DNA of 64,000 nt from DATLGB01 sp963740765 (GCA_963740765.1 CAVUFN010000010.1:1-64000), one strand, 5' to 3'; numbered from the stretch's first letter, positions 47,184-56,349 are shown. Notes: a model not told the origin generated them from the letters alone. A program made the numbers and translations.

Positions 47184-49331
47184 CTACTTGACGAAGAGGA
47201 TCTCCGAGTACTTCGGGAGCGGCCAGAGGTCGTCGGCCACGACGGCCTCGAGCTTGTCGGCGACCTCGCGGACGGCGTCCATCGCGGGGAGGACGGCGTC
47301 GCGCACGTACTTGGCGCTGTCGATGACCTCGCCCTCCGGGTGCTCCTCGTTGGCCGACTCGAGCTTGCGGATCGCGAAGATGAACTCCTTGACGAGCTCC
47401 TCCGTCTCCCCGATCAGCTCCTCGATGCCGGCGGCCTTGAGCTGGGCCAGGTGCCGGGTGGCCGCGGGCAGCAGCATCGTGCGGGCGATGGCCTCGGCCG
47501 TCTCGCCCTCGATGTTGACGTTGGTCGTGTACTGCTCGGCGAGGACCTCGTAGCGGGACTCGAGCTCGCGCGCGGAGAGGACGTTGAACTTCTCGAAGAT
47601 CGCCTGCACGCCCGGGTCGACCAGCGCGGGCAGCGCGTCGGGCGTCGTGCGCAGGTTCGGCAGGCCGCGGGACTCCGCCTCGGCGTGCCACTCGTCCGAG
47701 TAGCCGTCGCCGTCGAAGACGACGCGCTTGTGCTCGGTCCAGGTCGCCTTGACCGTCGCCAGCACGGCCTCCTCGACCGACGCCCCGCCCTCCATCTTCT
47801 CCTCGAGGGAGTCGACGAGGTTCTGGATCGCGTCCGCGGCGATCGTGTTGAGCACGGTGTTGCACAGCCCGAGGGACTGCGACGAGCCGGCCGCGCGGAA
47901 CTCGAACTTGTTGCCCGTGAAGGCGAACGGCGAGGTCCGGTTGCGGTCGCCGCCGTGCATCGGCAGGCGCGGCAGGACGGACGGGCCGAGGCCGAGGAAC
48001 GACTGCGGGGTGCCGCCGTCGTCCGAGCCGGACTCGATCGCGTTGAACGCCTTCTCGAGCTCGGCGCCGAGGAAGACGGAGATGATCGCCGGCGGCGCCT
48101 CGTTGGCGCCGAGGCGGTGGTCCTGGCCGACGCCGGCGATCGACGCGCGCAGCAGGCCCGCGTGGTCGTCGACGGCGGCGATGACCGCCGCGCAGAAGAA
48201 CAGGAACAGCAGGTTCTCGTGCGGCGTGTCGCCCGGCTCGAGCAGGTTGATGCCCGTGTCGGTGCCCATCGACCAGTTGTTGTGCTTGCCCGAGCCGTTG
48301 ACGCCGGCGAAGGGCTTCTCGTGCAGCAGGCAGACGAGGCCGTAGCGCCGCGCGACGTTCTGCAGGATCTGCATCGTCAGCATCTGGTGGTCGACGCCGA
48401 TGTTGGAGTTCTCGAAGATCGGCGCGACCTCGTACTGGGCGGGCGCGACCTCGTTGTGGCGGGTCTTGATCGGGACGCCGAGCTTGGCCAGCTCCTGCTC
48501 GCACTCGAGCATGTAGGCGAGCACGCGCTCGGGGATCGACCCGAAGTAGTGGTCGTCGAGCTCGTGGCCCTTGGGCGGCTTGGCGCCGAACAGCGTGCGG
48601 CCCGTCGTGTACAGGTCGGGGCGCTCGTAGTAGTACTGCTCGTCGATCAGGAAGTACTCCTGCTCGGGGCCGACGGTCGTGAAGACCTGCGTCACGTCGT
48701 CCTTGCCGAGGAGCTTCAGGGCCTGCAGGGCGGCGCTGGACAGCGCCTCCATCGAGCGCAGCAGCGGGATCTTGGTGTCCAGCGCCTCGCCGGTCCAGGA
48801 CGCGAAGGCGGTGGGGATGCAGAGCAGGGTCCCGTTGGGGTTCTCCAGCAGGAAGGCCGGCGAGCTCGGGTCCCAGGCGGTGTAGCCGCGGGCCTCGAAG
48901 GTCGCCCGGATGCCGCCCGTCGGGAACGAGGACGCGTCCGGCTCGCCCTGGATGAGCTCCTTGCCGGAGAAGTCGGCGATCGCCGCGCCGTCGCCGGTGG
49001 GCCCGAAGAACGAGTCGTGCTTCTCGGCGGTGGAGCCGGTGAGCGGCTGGAACCAGTGCGTGTAGTGGGTCGCGCCGCGCTCCATCGCCCATTCCTTCAT
49101 GGCGGTGGCGACGGCGTCGGCGAGCTCGGCGTCGAGCGCCGAGCCGGACTCCAGCGCCGTCTGCAGCTGCTTGTAGACGGACTTCGGGAGCCGCTGGCGC
49201 TGGACGATGGGGGAGAAGACGTTCGAGCCGAAGACCTGGGCGCCGGGAGCGGTCAGATCCGTGGCGCCCATGGCGCCGCCGTTGGGCGACCACTGGGCGG
49301 CCATGACGTTGTGAGTGCGGGTGCGGGCCAT
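47184..49331 (-). CDS. glnN: type III glutamine synthetase
   Basis: This 715-residue protein has the length of GSIII (about 720), much longer than GlnA type I. It makes glutamine from glutamate, ammonia and ATP. Diagnostic segments include TRHNEVAPAQYEVAPIFENS, NGSGKHNNWSMGTDTG and GNKFEFRAAGSSQS, which carry metal, ATP and glutamate-binding residues. No adenylylation site of the GlnA type is expected in this family. It is divergent from an RTX protein and near amt and two PII genes. The upstream region carries motifs shared with amt. Confidence 0.95.
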   Translation of the reverse strand: MARTRTHNVMAAQWSPNGGAMGATDLTAPGAQVFGSNVFSPIVQRQRLPKSVYKQLQTALESGSALDAELADAVATAMKEWAMERGATHYTHWFQPLTGSTAEKHDSFFGPTGDGAAIADFSGKELIQGEPDASSFPTGGIRATFEARGYTAWDPSSPAFLLENPNGTLLCIPTAFASWTGEALDTKIPLLRSMEALSSAALQALKLLGKDDVTQVFTTVGPEQEYFLIDEQYYYERPDLYTTGRTLFGAKPPKGHELDDHYFGSIPERVLAYMLECEQELAKLGVPIKTRHNEVAPAQYEVAPIFENSNIGVDHQMLTMQILQNVARRYGLVCLLHEKPFAGVNGSGKHNNWSMGTDTGINLLEPGDTPHENLLFLFFCAAVIAAVDDHAGLLRASIAGVGQDHRLGANEAPPAIISVFLGAELEKAFNAIESGSDDGGTPQSFLGLGPSVLPRLPMHGGDRNRTSPFAFTGNKFEFRAAGSSQSLGLCNTVLNTIAADAIQNLVDSLEEKMEGGASVEEAVLATVKATWTEHKRVVFDGDGYSDEWHAEAESRGLPNLRTTPDALPALVDPGVQAIFEKFNVLSARELESRYEVLAEQYTTNVNIEGETAEAIARTMLLPAATRHLAQLKAAGIEELIGETEELVKEFIFAIRKLESANEEHPEGEVIDSAKYVRDAVLPAMDAVREVADKLEAVVADDLWPLPKYSEILFVK

Positions 49332-49352
49332 AGGCGGCTCAGCCTAATCGCG

Positions 49353-49385
49353 CACCGGGCCAAGCCAGGTTGTCCACGTGGACAA
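49353..49385. promoter_or_regulatory. glnN upstream operator candidate
   Basis: CACCGGGCCAAG at 49353-49364 is followed by the 16-bp perfect palindrome TTGTCCACGTGGACAA at 49370-49385, 22-54 bp upstream of glnN. The same two words, GGTTGTCCAC and CACCGGGCCAAG, recur upstream of amt (50232-50250). This suggests a shared nitrogen-responsive regulator. The regulator's identity is unknown. Confidence 0.5.
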
Positions 49386-49529
49386 ACTTGCGGCGGGCTG
49401 TTTCGCCGCGCGACGTCCCCTTCCGGACGTTATCTAGGACCCCCAGACTGCGAGTTGTTGCGCTAGAACTGCCACTATCCGGCATAATCACGTGACGTCC
49501 ACCGGTCTGCCCAGGGGAGATTGAAGTCC

Positions 49530-50213
49530 ATGACCAGAATGAAGTCGATCATCACGCTCGCGTGTATTACCGCGATTGCCCTCGGCGCGGTCGCCTTTGC
49601 GGCGACCATCAACGGCACGCCCGGCCCCGACTTCCTGGTCGGCACCCCCGGCAACGATCGCATCAACGCGATGGGAGGCGACGACATCGTCTTCGGCCTC
49701 GCGGGCAACGACCGCATCGACGCCGGTGAGGGCGACGACAGCGTCCGCGGCGACGGCTCGTGTCCTCCCGGCACCACCGATCCCTCGTACTGCAGCGACG
49801 GCGGCAGCGGCGACGACACGCTGATCGGGCGCGACGGTGACGACTACCTCGGCGGCGACGGCGGCGACGACACGATCCGCGGCCAGGGCGACGACGACAC
49901 CATCCGCGCCAACCCGGGCGACGACTTCGCCGCGGGCGGCCCGGGCGTCGACAGCGTGGCGGGCGGCGTCGGCAACGACCAGGTCTTCGGCCGGTCCGGA
50001 AACGACCAGGTCGCGGGCAACGAGGGCGATGACACCGTCGACGGCGGCACCGGCCAGGACCGGATCGACGGCGGCAAGGGCGACGACCTGATCAAGGCGC
50101 GCGACGGCGAGCGCGACCAGATCCGCTGCGGCCCGGGCTACGACACGGTCAAGGCCGACGCGATCGACAAGTTCAACGACCCCGCCGACTGCGAGAACGT
50201 CAGCGTCAAGTAG
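49530..50213 (+). CDS. small secreted RTX calcium-binding repeat protein
   Basis: This 227-residue protein has a signal peptide (MKSIITLACITAIALGAVAF) and then tandem RTX nonapeptides of the GGxGxDxLx type (GGDDIVFGLAGNDRIDAGEG and others), which bind calcium between turns. The Shine-Dalgarno GGGGAGA is about 10 nt before the ATG. It lacks a catalytic domain. Such short proteins are common in actinobacteria and may be surface-stabilising or adhesive. Its position between glnN and amt suggests that it could share their control. Confidence 0.8.
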   Translation: MTRMKSIITLACITAIALGAVAFAATINGTPGPDFLVGTPGNDRINAMGGDDIVFGLAGNDRIDAGEGDDSVRGDGSCPPGTTDPSYCSDGGSGDDTLIGRDGDDYLGGDGGDDTIRGQGDDDTIRANPGDDFAAGGPGVDSVAGGVGNDQVFGRSGNDQVAGNEGDDTVDGGTGQDRIDGGKGDDLIKARDGERDQIRCGPGYDTVKADAIDKFNDPADCENVSVK

Positions 50214-50231
50214 CGCCCCCTCGGCCTGGTG

Positions 50232-50250
50232 GGTTGTCCACCGGGCCAAG
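50232..50250. promoter_or_regulatory. amt upstream operator candidate
   Basis: GGTTGTCCAC (50232-50241) and CACCGGGCCAAG (50239-50250) overlap here and repeat the words found upstream of glnN. A related inverted half-site, GTGGATAAAC, lies at 50326-50335, 34 bp before the amt start. Seen in sequence; a common regulator is inference. Confidence 0.45.
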
Positions 50251-50369
50251 GTGAGTCCCAGGCCGTTTGTCCCCCGTCCGGACCTGTTCCAGCGGGGCGG
50301 GGTGGGGGCCGACAAGTTCCGCCCGGTGGATAAACCGATTGGCCGCCCGGCCATGGAGAGTGGGCGGCT

Positions 50370-51836
50370 ATGAAGAGAACTCTCCCCCTTGCCGTGCCCC
50401 TCTTGCTGTTGGCGTTCCCCGCGCTCGCGGGTGCCGCCACGCCCGAGCCCACCACGCTGAAGACGCAGACGAACGTCGACACCCTCTGGGTCGTCGTCGC
50501 CGCGCTGTTCGTGTTCTTCATGCAGGCCGGGTTCGCCTTCCTCGAGATCGGCTTCTCCCGCGCGAAGAACGCGGGCACGATCGTCGCGAAGATCCTCACC
50601 AACCTCTCCATCGCCTCGATCGGCTACTGGGCTTGTGGGTTCGCCCTGGCCTTCGGTGGCGCCGGTGCGATCGCCGGCACGGACGGGTTCTTCCTGTCCA
50701 ACTACGGCGACCCGATCAAGACCTTCGGCGCCATGGGCTTCTCCACGGTCACCCCCGAGGTCAAGTTCTTCTTCCAGTTCGTCTTCTGCGCGGTGTCGCT
50801 GGCGATCGTCTGGGGGACCACGCTCGAGCGCATCAAGTTCGGCGTCTACGTCCTCTACGCGATCATCTTCAGCGCGGTCATCTACCCGATCGGCTCGCAC
50901 TGGGTCTTCGGCGGCGGCTGGCTGCAGGCCAACCTCGGCATGCAGGACTTCGCCGGCTCGACCGCCGTCCACCTGATCGGCGCGACCGGCGGCCTGGCCG
51001 CCCTGCTGCACCTCGGCTCCCGCCGCGGGAAGTACGGCCCGGACGGCAAGCCGCGGGCGATCCCCGGCCACAACATGCCGCTCTTCGGCCTGGGCATCTT
51101 CATCCTGTGGCTCGGCTGGTTCGGCTTCAACCCGGGCTCGACCCTGGGTGCGGCTGACGGTCGCTTCGGCCAGGTCATCGTCGTCACGAACCTCGCGGCC
51201 GCGGCCGGCGTCCTCGGCGCCCTCCTCGTCGCCAGGCTCAAGACGGGCACGCTGGACATCGGCATGGCGGGCAACGGCGCGATCGCCGCGCTCGTCGCCA
51301 TCACGGCGCCCTCGGGCTACGTGAGCGCGTGGGCGGCCCCGATCATCGGCCTCGTCGCCGGCCTGATCGTCCCGCTGTGCATCTACGCGATCGACAAGAA
51401 GCTCGACGACCCGGTCGGGGCGCTGTCGGCCCACGGCATCGCCGGCGTCTGGGGCACGATCTCCTGCGGCCTGTTCACCGATCCGACGCTCGCCGCCTAC
51501 AACGGCGTCGGCGACGGCGGCCTGTTCTACACGGGCGACTTCGGTCAGCTCGGCGTCCAGGCTCTCGGCGTCGTCACGGTGTTCGCGTTCGTGTTCATCG
51601 CCTCCTACGGCTCCTTCGCCCTGATCAAGATGGCGATGGGCGGCACGCTGCGGGTGACCGCCGACGAGGAGGACGCCGGCCTGGACATCTCCGAGCACGG
51701 CATGTACGGGTACCCGGAGCAGTTCATCCCGGCGCCCGAGCTGATCGGCTACACCTCGCCCGACCCGTCCCTCGCGGCGGAGCTGGGGCGGACCGGCCGA
51801 AGTGTCACCGCCACGCCGAGCTCGGCGGGGGTCTAG
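50370..51836 (+). CDS. amt: ammonium transporter
   Basis: This 488-residue protein begins with a signal-like helix (LPLAVPLLLLAFPALAGA) followed by about eleven membrane helices. The conserved pore histidines are in STAVHLIGATGGLAALLHLG and GALSAHGIAGVWGTISCG, and GWFGFNPGSTL is typical of Amt. It brings ammonium into the cell. The C-terminus ends past SEHGMYGYPEQF, the PII-contact region. It is 3 bp upstream of glnK, the usual partner that blocks it in nitrogen excess. Confidence 0.95.
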   Translation: MKRTLPLAVPLLLLAFPALAGAATPEPTTLKTQTNVDTLWVVVAALFVFFMQAGFAFLEIGFSRAKNAGTIVAKILTNLSIASIGYWACGFALAFGGAGAIAGTDGFFLSNYGDPIKTFGAMGFSTVTPEVKFFFQFVFCAVSLAIVWGTTLERIKFGVYVLYAIIFSAVIYPIGSHWVFGGGWLQANLGMQDFAGSTAVHLIGATGGLAALLHLGSRRGKYGPDGKPRAIPGHNMPLFGLGIFILWLGWFGFNPGSTLGAADGRFGQVIVVTNLAAAAGVLGALLVARLKTGTLDIGMAGNGAIAALVAITAPSGYVSAWAAPIIGLVAGLIVPLCIYAIDKKLDDPVGALSAHGIAGVWGTISCGLFTDPTLAAYNGVGDGGLFYTGDFGQLGVQALGVVTVFAFVFIASYGSFALIKMAMGGTLRVTADEEDAGLDISEHGMYGYPEQFIPAPELIGYTSPDPSLAAELGRTGRSVTATPSSAGV

Positions 51837-51839
51837 GTC

Positions 51840-52214
51840 ATGAAGAAGATCGAGGCCTACATCCGCCACGAGGCGTTCGAGCCGATCCGCATGGACCTGC
51901 TCGCGCTCGGCTTCCCGTCCATCTCGGTGTCCGAGGTCAAGGGCAGCGGCCGGCAGAAGGGGATCACGGAGCGCTATCGCGGCGCCGAGCTGACCAACTA
52001 CCTGCGGCCGAAGCTCAAGCTCGAGTGCGCCGTCGCGTCGGGTGACGTCGAGGCGGTGGTCGAGTGCATCCTCCGCCACGCGCGGACGGGCGAGATCGGC
52101 GACGGCAAGGTGTTCGTCGTGCCGCTCGAGCAGTCCTACCGGGTGCGCACGGGGGAGAGCGGCGAAGAGACGCTGCAATCCCACCCGGACGCCGCCGCCG
52201 CCGTCAACGGCTAA
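51840..52214 (+). CDS. glnK: PII nitrogen regulatory protein
   Basis: This 124-residue PII trimer protein senses ATP/ADP and 2-oxoglutarate and gates Amt. VSEVKGSGRQKGITERYRGA and TGEIGDGKVFVVPLEQSYRV (B-loop) are conserved. The T-loop reads RGAELTNYLRPK, so the tyrosine at position 51 that is uridylylated or adenylylated in model PII proteins is Leu; a Tyr is at 54. It may thus be controlled by ligands only. It is coupled to amt by a 3-bp gap. Confidence 0.93.
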   Translation: MKKIEAYIRHEAFEPIRMDLLALGFPSISVSEVKGSGRQKGITERYRGAELTNYLRPKLKLECAVASGDVEAVVECILRHARTGEIGDGKVFVVPLEQSYRVRTGESGEETLQSHPDAAAAVNG

Positions 52215-52309
52215 GCGAACCGCTGCCAGCCTCGCCGGCACCCGAGCAGGACCCGGACGGGACCGCCACCCGTCCGGATCCGGCCGCCACCCGGCTGCGA
52301 ACCGTCCAC

Positions 52310-53404
52310 ATGGACATGGTCGCGGCCGTGGTGGCCGGCGAGGGGCTGCACCGCGTGTGCAACCTGGCCGCCGACGCCATCAAGGCCCCGGTCGCGGTCG
52401 TCGTGCCGCGGCTGGGCGCCTTCATCGGGGGAGACACGGACACCGACGTGGACCCGATCGCGTCCTACGTGCACGCGCGGATGCGGGGCCGGCCGGCGTC
52501 GGTCCCGGCCGGCGTGGGGGTCGAGATCCCGATCGAGTCCGGCGGGGAGACCGTCGGCGCCGCCCTGACCCTGGGGGAGGCCGGCGCGGACGCTCCGGAG
52601 TTGCTGCACGCCGTCTCCGTCGCCGTTCTCACCGAGCTGGCCATGGCCGACGCGCGCGTGGAGGTGGAGGAGAACCTCCGCGGCTCCTTCCTCGAGCAGC
52701 TGCGCGCGGGCTCGATCGGCGACGACGCGGTCCGCCGCGCCGCCCGCTTCGGCTGCGACCTGTCCCGCGGCGCCGTCGCCCTGTGCGCGGAGCCGACCGG
52801 GGAGCGCATCCGCCACCTGATCGCGCTGGTGGTCGACGAGGCGCCGGGCGCGCTGGCCCAGCTCGCCGACGACGGCCGCGTCCACGGCCTGATCCCGCCG
52901 CCGGAGGACGGCTCGGACCCGCTCGGCCCGGCCCGCCGGGTCGCGGCGCGCCTGCGGCCGCACGGCGTCGCCGGGCTGTCGTCGTACCACGCGGACCCCA
53001 CGACCCTGGGGCGCGCGCTGGACGAGGCGGCTCTGGTGCTGGACGTCACCCGGCTGGGCGGGGGCGGCGACGTGGGGGACGGCACCTACCGGCTGCTGTT
53101 CCGCGTGCTCGCCTCCCACCCCGAGGAGGTCCGGTCCTTCTACGACGACACGATCGCGCCCCTGGCCCGCTACGACGAGCAGTACGGCTCGAATTTGGTC
53201 GGGACTCTGGAAGCCTGGTTCGAGCACGACTGCTCGACCGTCGCCACCGCAGGCGCCATCTTCGTGCACCGCCACACCGTCGCCTACCGGCTCGAGCGGG
53301 TGAAGGAGCTTTCCGGCCTGGATCCGCTCAAGAGCGAGGACCGGGAGCGGCTCGGGCTCGGGCTCAAGGCGGGCAAGGTGATCGCGCCCGGCACGGCCAG
53401 GTAA
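52310..53404 (+). CDS. PucR/CdaR-type transcriptional regulator
   Basis: This protein of about 364 residues has a C-terminal helix-turn-helix (FVHRHTVAYRLERVKELSGL) of the PucR/CdaR type, preceded by YRLLFRVLASHPEEVRSFYD. The N-terminal half (VAAVVAGEGLHRVCNLAADA) resembles a GAF-like sensing region. It lies between two PII genes in one strand run, so it is a candidate controller of nitrogen or purine/amino-acid use. The ATG at 52310 is preferred; the frame is open further upstream into glnK. The ligand is unknown. Confidence 0.82.
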   Translation: MDMVAAVVAGEGLHRVCNLAADAIKAPVAVVVPRLGAFIGGDTDTDVDPIASYVHARMRGRPASVPAGVGVEIPIESGGETVGAALTLGEAGADAPELLHAVSVAVLTELAMADARVEVEENLRGSFLEQLRAGSIGDDAVRRAARFGCDLSRGAVALCAEPTGERIRHLIALVVDEAPGALAQLADDGRVHGLIPPPEDGSDPLGPARRVAARLRPHGVAGLSSYHADPTTLGRALDEAALVLDVTRLGGGGDVGDGTYRLLFRVLASHPEEVRSFYDDTIAPLARYDEQYGSNLVGTLEAWFEHDCSTVATAGAIFVHRHTVAYRLERVKELSGLDPLKSEDRERLGLGLKAGKVIAPGTAR

Positions 53405-53414
53405 CCTCGCGGGC

Positions 53415-53786
53415 GTGAAGAAGGTCGAGGCGTTCATCCGACACGAGGCGTTCGAGCCGATCCGCATGGAGCTGCTCCAGCTGGGCTTCCCGAGCATGTC
53501 CATCACGGAGGTCAAGGGTTCGGGGCGGCAGAAGGGGATCACGGAGCGCTATCGCGGCGCCGAGCTGACCAACTACCTGCGGCCGAAGCTCAAGATCGAG
53601 TGCGTCGTCGCGGACCAGGACGTCGACACGATCGTCGACGCGGTCCTGCGGCACGCGCGGACGGGCAACATCGGCGACGGCAAGCTGTTCATCATCGACG
53701 TCGAAGAGGCCTACCGCATCCGCACCGGGGAGAGCGGCGAGGAGACGCTGCAGTCCCACCCCGGCGCCGGCGACCCGCTCGCCTGA
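53415..53786 (+). CDS. glnB: second PII nitrogen regulatory protein
   Basis: This 123-residue paralogue of the PII at 51840 has the same T-loop RGAELTNYLRPK with Leu at position 51 and Tyr at 54, the B-loop TGNIGDGKLFIID and the C-terminal RIRTGESGEETLQSHP. The GTG start is 10 bp after the regulator. The N-termini of the two copies differ more than their ligand sites, so they may be tuned to different partners. Whether it is GlnB-like or GlnK-like in function cannot be told. Confidence 0.9.
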   Translation: MKKVEAFIRHEAFEPIRMELLQLGFPSMSITEVKGSGRQKGITERYRGAELTNYLRPKLKIECVVADQDVDTIVDAVLRHARTGNIGDGKLFIIDVEEAYRIRTGESGEETLQSHPGAGDPLA

Positions 53787-53797
53787 CGCGCCGCGCG

Positions 53798-54466
53798 GTG
53801 TCCGAGCCCGTCCGCTACCCGCAACGTCAGTACCAACCGCCCGAGGACGCGACGGAGATCGTGTTCGTGCGGCACGGCGCGTCGGCCGAGGCCGTCGCCG
53901 GCGAGCAGCACGAGATGCTCGAGGGGCGCGGCAACCCGCCGCTCTCGCCGACCGGCCGGGAGCAGGCAGAGAAGGTCGGCGCGCGCCTGGCCCGGGAGAA
54001 GCTGGCGGGGATCTACGTCTCCAGCCTGCGCCGCACGCACGAGACCGCAGCGCCGCTGGTGGCCCGCCTCGCCATCACCCCGATCGAGCTGGCCGACCTC
54101 TCCGAGGTCTCGCTGGGCGACCTCGAGGGCGGCGAGTTCCGCATCCGCGCCCACCACCGCGACCCGATCGTCCTGCGAGCGCTCGCCGAGGAGCGCTGGG
54201 ACGCGATCCCCAACGCCGAGCCGATGGAGCAGTTCGCCGCGCGCGTGCGCCGCGCCGTCGACGCGATCGTCGGCCACGCGGGCCCCGGCGTCACCGTCGC
54301 CGCCTTCGCGCACGGCGGCGTCATCGGCGAGCTGTGCCACCAGGCCACGCACTCGCGCCGGTTCGCGTTCATGCGCAACGACAACACGTCGATCAGCCGC
54401 ATCGTCGTCCACGCGGACGGCAGCCTCTACCTGCGGTCGTTCAACGACATCTCCCACCTGACCTGA
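53798..54466 (+). CDS. histidine phosphatase (phosphoglycerate mutase-like)
   Basis: This 222-residue protein has the catalytic RHG motif with His26 (IVFVRHGASAEAV). The second arm is YVSSLRRTHETAAPL, and the later histidine is in VAAFAHGGVIGELCH. The family covers mutases and phosphatases of sugars, nucleotides or phosphoproteins. It has no obvious pathway partner here. The GTG start lies 11 bp after the second PII gene. Confidence 0.85.
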   Translation: MSEPVRYPQRQYQPPEDATEIVFVRHGASAEAVAGEQHEMLEGRGNPPLSPTGREQAEKVGARLAREKLAGIYVSSLRRTHETAAPLVARLAITPIELADLSEVSLGDLEGGEFRIRAHHRDPIVLRALAEERWDAIPNAEPMEQFAARVRRAVDAIVGHAGPGVTVAAFAHGGVIGELCHQATHSRRFAFMRNDNTSISRIVVHADGSLYLRSFNDISHLT

Positions 54467-54503
54467 GATCAAGCCCGGCCGCGATCTGGTCGATAGCCAA
54501 AGG

Positions 54504-56309
54504 GTGACCGCGGGACGAGAAGCACTGATCGCGGAGGCGTGGGAGAAGCACCGCCCGTCGATGGTCGAACGCGTCGAGCTGCTCGAGCGCGCCGTCGCCG
54601 AGCCCGAGGTCCGGGAGGAGGCCCTGAGGGCGGCGCACCAACTGGCGGGCTCCGCCGGGACGTTCGGCTTCCCGCACGTCTCCGAGCTCGCCCGGCGCTG
54701 CGAGCAACTCCTCATCGAAGCCGCCGAGACCGACGAGCTGGCCCGCCTGGCCGGCGAGATCCGCGCCGAGCTGCTCGAGCGCCCCGAGGCCGAACCGTCG
54801 TCCGACGAGGCGCCCCCGCCGCCGCGCCAGGCCGAGCCCGCGAGGCTCCCGCTGGCCCTCGTCGTGACGCAGGAAGCGGGCACGGGGGAGCGGCTGCGCT
54901 CCGATTCCGAGCGCCGCGGCCTGCGCGTCGTCGCCGCCCGGCCCGACGAGGTCGGCATGCGCATCGACCAGTCACCGCCCGACGTCGCCATGCTCGACCT
55001 GGCCGCCGACGGCGCGCTCACGGCGCTCGACCTCCTCCGGGACGTGCCCGTCGTCGTGCTCGGCGGCGAGGTCTCCGTCGAGGAGCGCATCGACCTGGTC
55101 GGTCGCGGCGTCGACGTCGTGATGGCGATCGACTCCACGCTCGACGAGGCCGTCGGCCAGGCCGCCCTGCTCGTGCAGACCCGCTGTTCCGCCCACGCGG
55201 CGATCGTCGTGGACGGCGCCGACGACCTGCGGCCCGAGCTCGAGTCCGCGGGCTTCGCCGTGGTCGCTCCGGACTGGGACGACCCGGGTGACACCGCGCT
55301 GGTCGTCCTCGGCGGCGAGCAGCTCGACCGCTGCCGCGTCCTGCGGGCCGACCCGCGCTGGGCCGGCGTCACCGTCGTCGTGGCCGGCGATGCCGATCCC
55401 GCCGCGGCCTTCGCCGCCGGGGTGGACGACCTGGTCACGCCGGGCCCGGACCTCGAGCCGCGGCTGCGCAACCACGTCCGGCGCGCCGGGGCGCGCCAGG
55501 CGCTCACGGGCGTCGACACCGCCACCGGTCTCCCCGACCGCCGGATGGCCTCCGTCCTGCTCGGCAAGATGCTCCGGCTCGCGGAGCGGGTGGACAAGCC
55601 CGTGTGCGTCGCGCGGATCGTCGCCGACGACCCGGCCGACCTGCGCGCGCTCGGCGCCGTGCTGCGGCGCAACCTGCGCGGCGAGGACGTCGTCGGGCGC
55701 TGGGGGGACGGGCTCATCGCCGCGCTCTTCGGCACCGACCAGAGTGCCGCGATCCACCGTCTCACCACCCTGCTGCGCAAGGTGCCCGCCGACTTCCGCG
55801 GTGGCGTCGCCCAGTTCCCGACGGACGGCGCGGCGCTCGAGAGCCTCATCACCATCGCCGACGAGGCGGCTCAGCACGCGCCCGTCAGCCAGATCGCCGC
55901 CGCGGGCCGGGCGGCCCTGACCCAGCAGGTCGACGTGGCGATCATCGAGGACGACGAGGCCACGTCCGAGCTGATCACGGAAGCGCTCAGCAGCCGCGGC
56001 CACCGCTGCTGGCGGTTCTCCAACGGCGCGGGCGCCGTCGCGATGCTGCTCGGCGAACGCCCCCGCGTGCGCGCGCGGGTGATGCTCGTCGATCTCAACC
56101 TGCCGGCCGTCGGCGGGGTGGAGCTGCTCACCGTCTTCGGCCGCGACCCGAGCCTGCGGACCTCGCGCATCATCGTCATCAGCGCCGAGGACGCGCCGGA
56201 GATGATCCAGCGGACCCGCGACCTCGGGGCCAGCGACTACTTCATCAAGCCGCTCGACATCGACGACCTGGTCGAGCGCGTCGAGGGTGCGCTCGGCCGC
56301 CGCCGCTGA
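54504..56309 (+). CDS. Hpt-REC-like-degenerate GGDEF-REC signalling protein
   Basis: This 601-residue protein is made of an Hpt domain (His45 in RAAHQLAGSAGTFGF), a degenerate receiver (Asp165 in VAMLDLAADGA), a further receiver-like segment, a GGDEF-like domain and a C-terminal receiver (Asp530 in MLVDLNLPAVGG). The GGDEF active site is WGDGL at about 400, so cyclic-di-GMP synthesis is unlikely; it could instead bind nucleotide. It is a paralogue of the next gene and may act as a phosphotransfer partner. Confidence 0.82.
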   Translation: MTAGREALIAEAWEKHRPSMVERVELLERAVAEPEVREEALRAAHQLAGSAGTFGFPHVSELARRCEQLLIEAAETDELARLAGEIRAELLERPEAEPSSDEAPPPPRQAEPARLPLALVVTQEAGTGERLRSDSERRGLRVVAARPDEVGMRIDQSPPDVAMLDLAADGALTALDLLRDVPVVVLGGEVSVEERIDLVGRGVDVVMAIDSTLDEAVGQAALLVQTRCSAHAAIVVDGADDLRPELESAGFAVVAPDWDDPGDTALVVLGGEQLDRCRVLRADPRWAGVTVVVAGDADPAAAFAAGVDDLVTPGPDLEPRLRNHVRRAGARQALTGVDTATGLPDRRMASVLLGKMLRLAERVDKPVCVARIVADDPADLRALGAVLRRNLRGEDVVGRWGDGLIAALFGTDQSAAIHRLTTLLRKVPADFRGGVAQFPTDGAALESLITIADEAAQHAPVSQIAAAGRAALTQQVDVAIIEDDEATSELITEALSSRGHRCWRFSNGAGAVAMLLGERPRVRARVMLVDLNLPAVGGVELLTVFGRDPSLRTSRIIVISAEDAPEMIQRTRDLGASDYFIKPLDIDDLVERVEGALGRRR

Positions 56310-56349
56310 GGAATCAAGTCCGCGGCCTGACGGGCCGATACCCCGATAA

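Noticed and set aside
49800..50100. Tandem repeats considered as a CRISPR-like array
   Set aside because: The periodicity is 27 bases or so, has no unique spacers, and encodes RTX nonapeptides in frame.
49488..52241. 917-codon open frame on the minus strand
   Set aside because: Antisense to the RTX protein, amt and glnK, all of which show strong family motifs; composition is that of a GC-rich shadow frame.
53711..55855. 714-codon minus-strand frame
   Set aside because: Antisense to the phosphatase and the first Hpt-REC protein; Ser/Arg-rich without domains.
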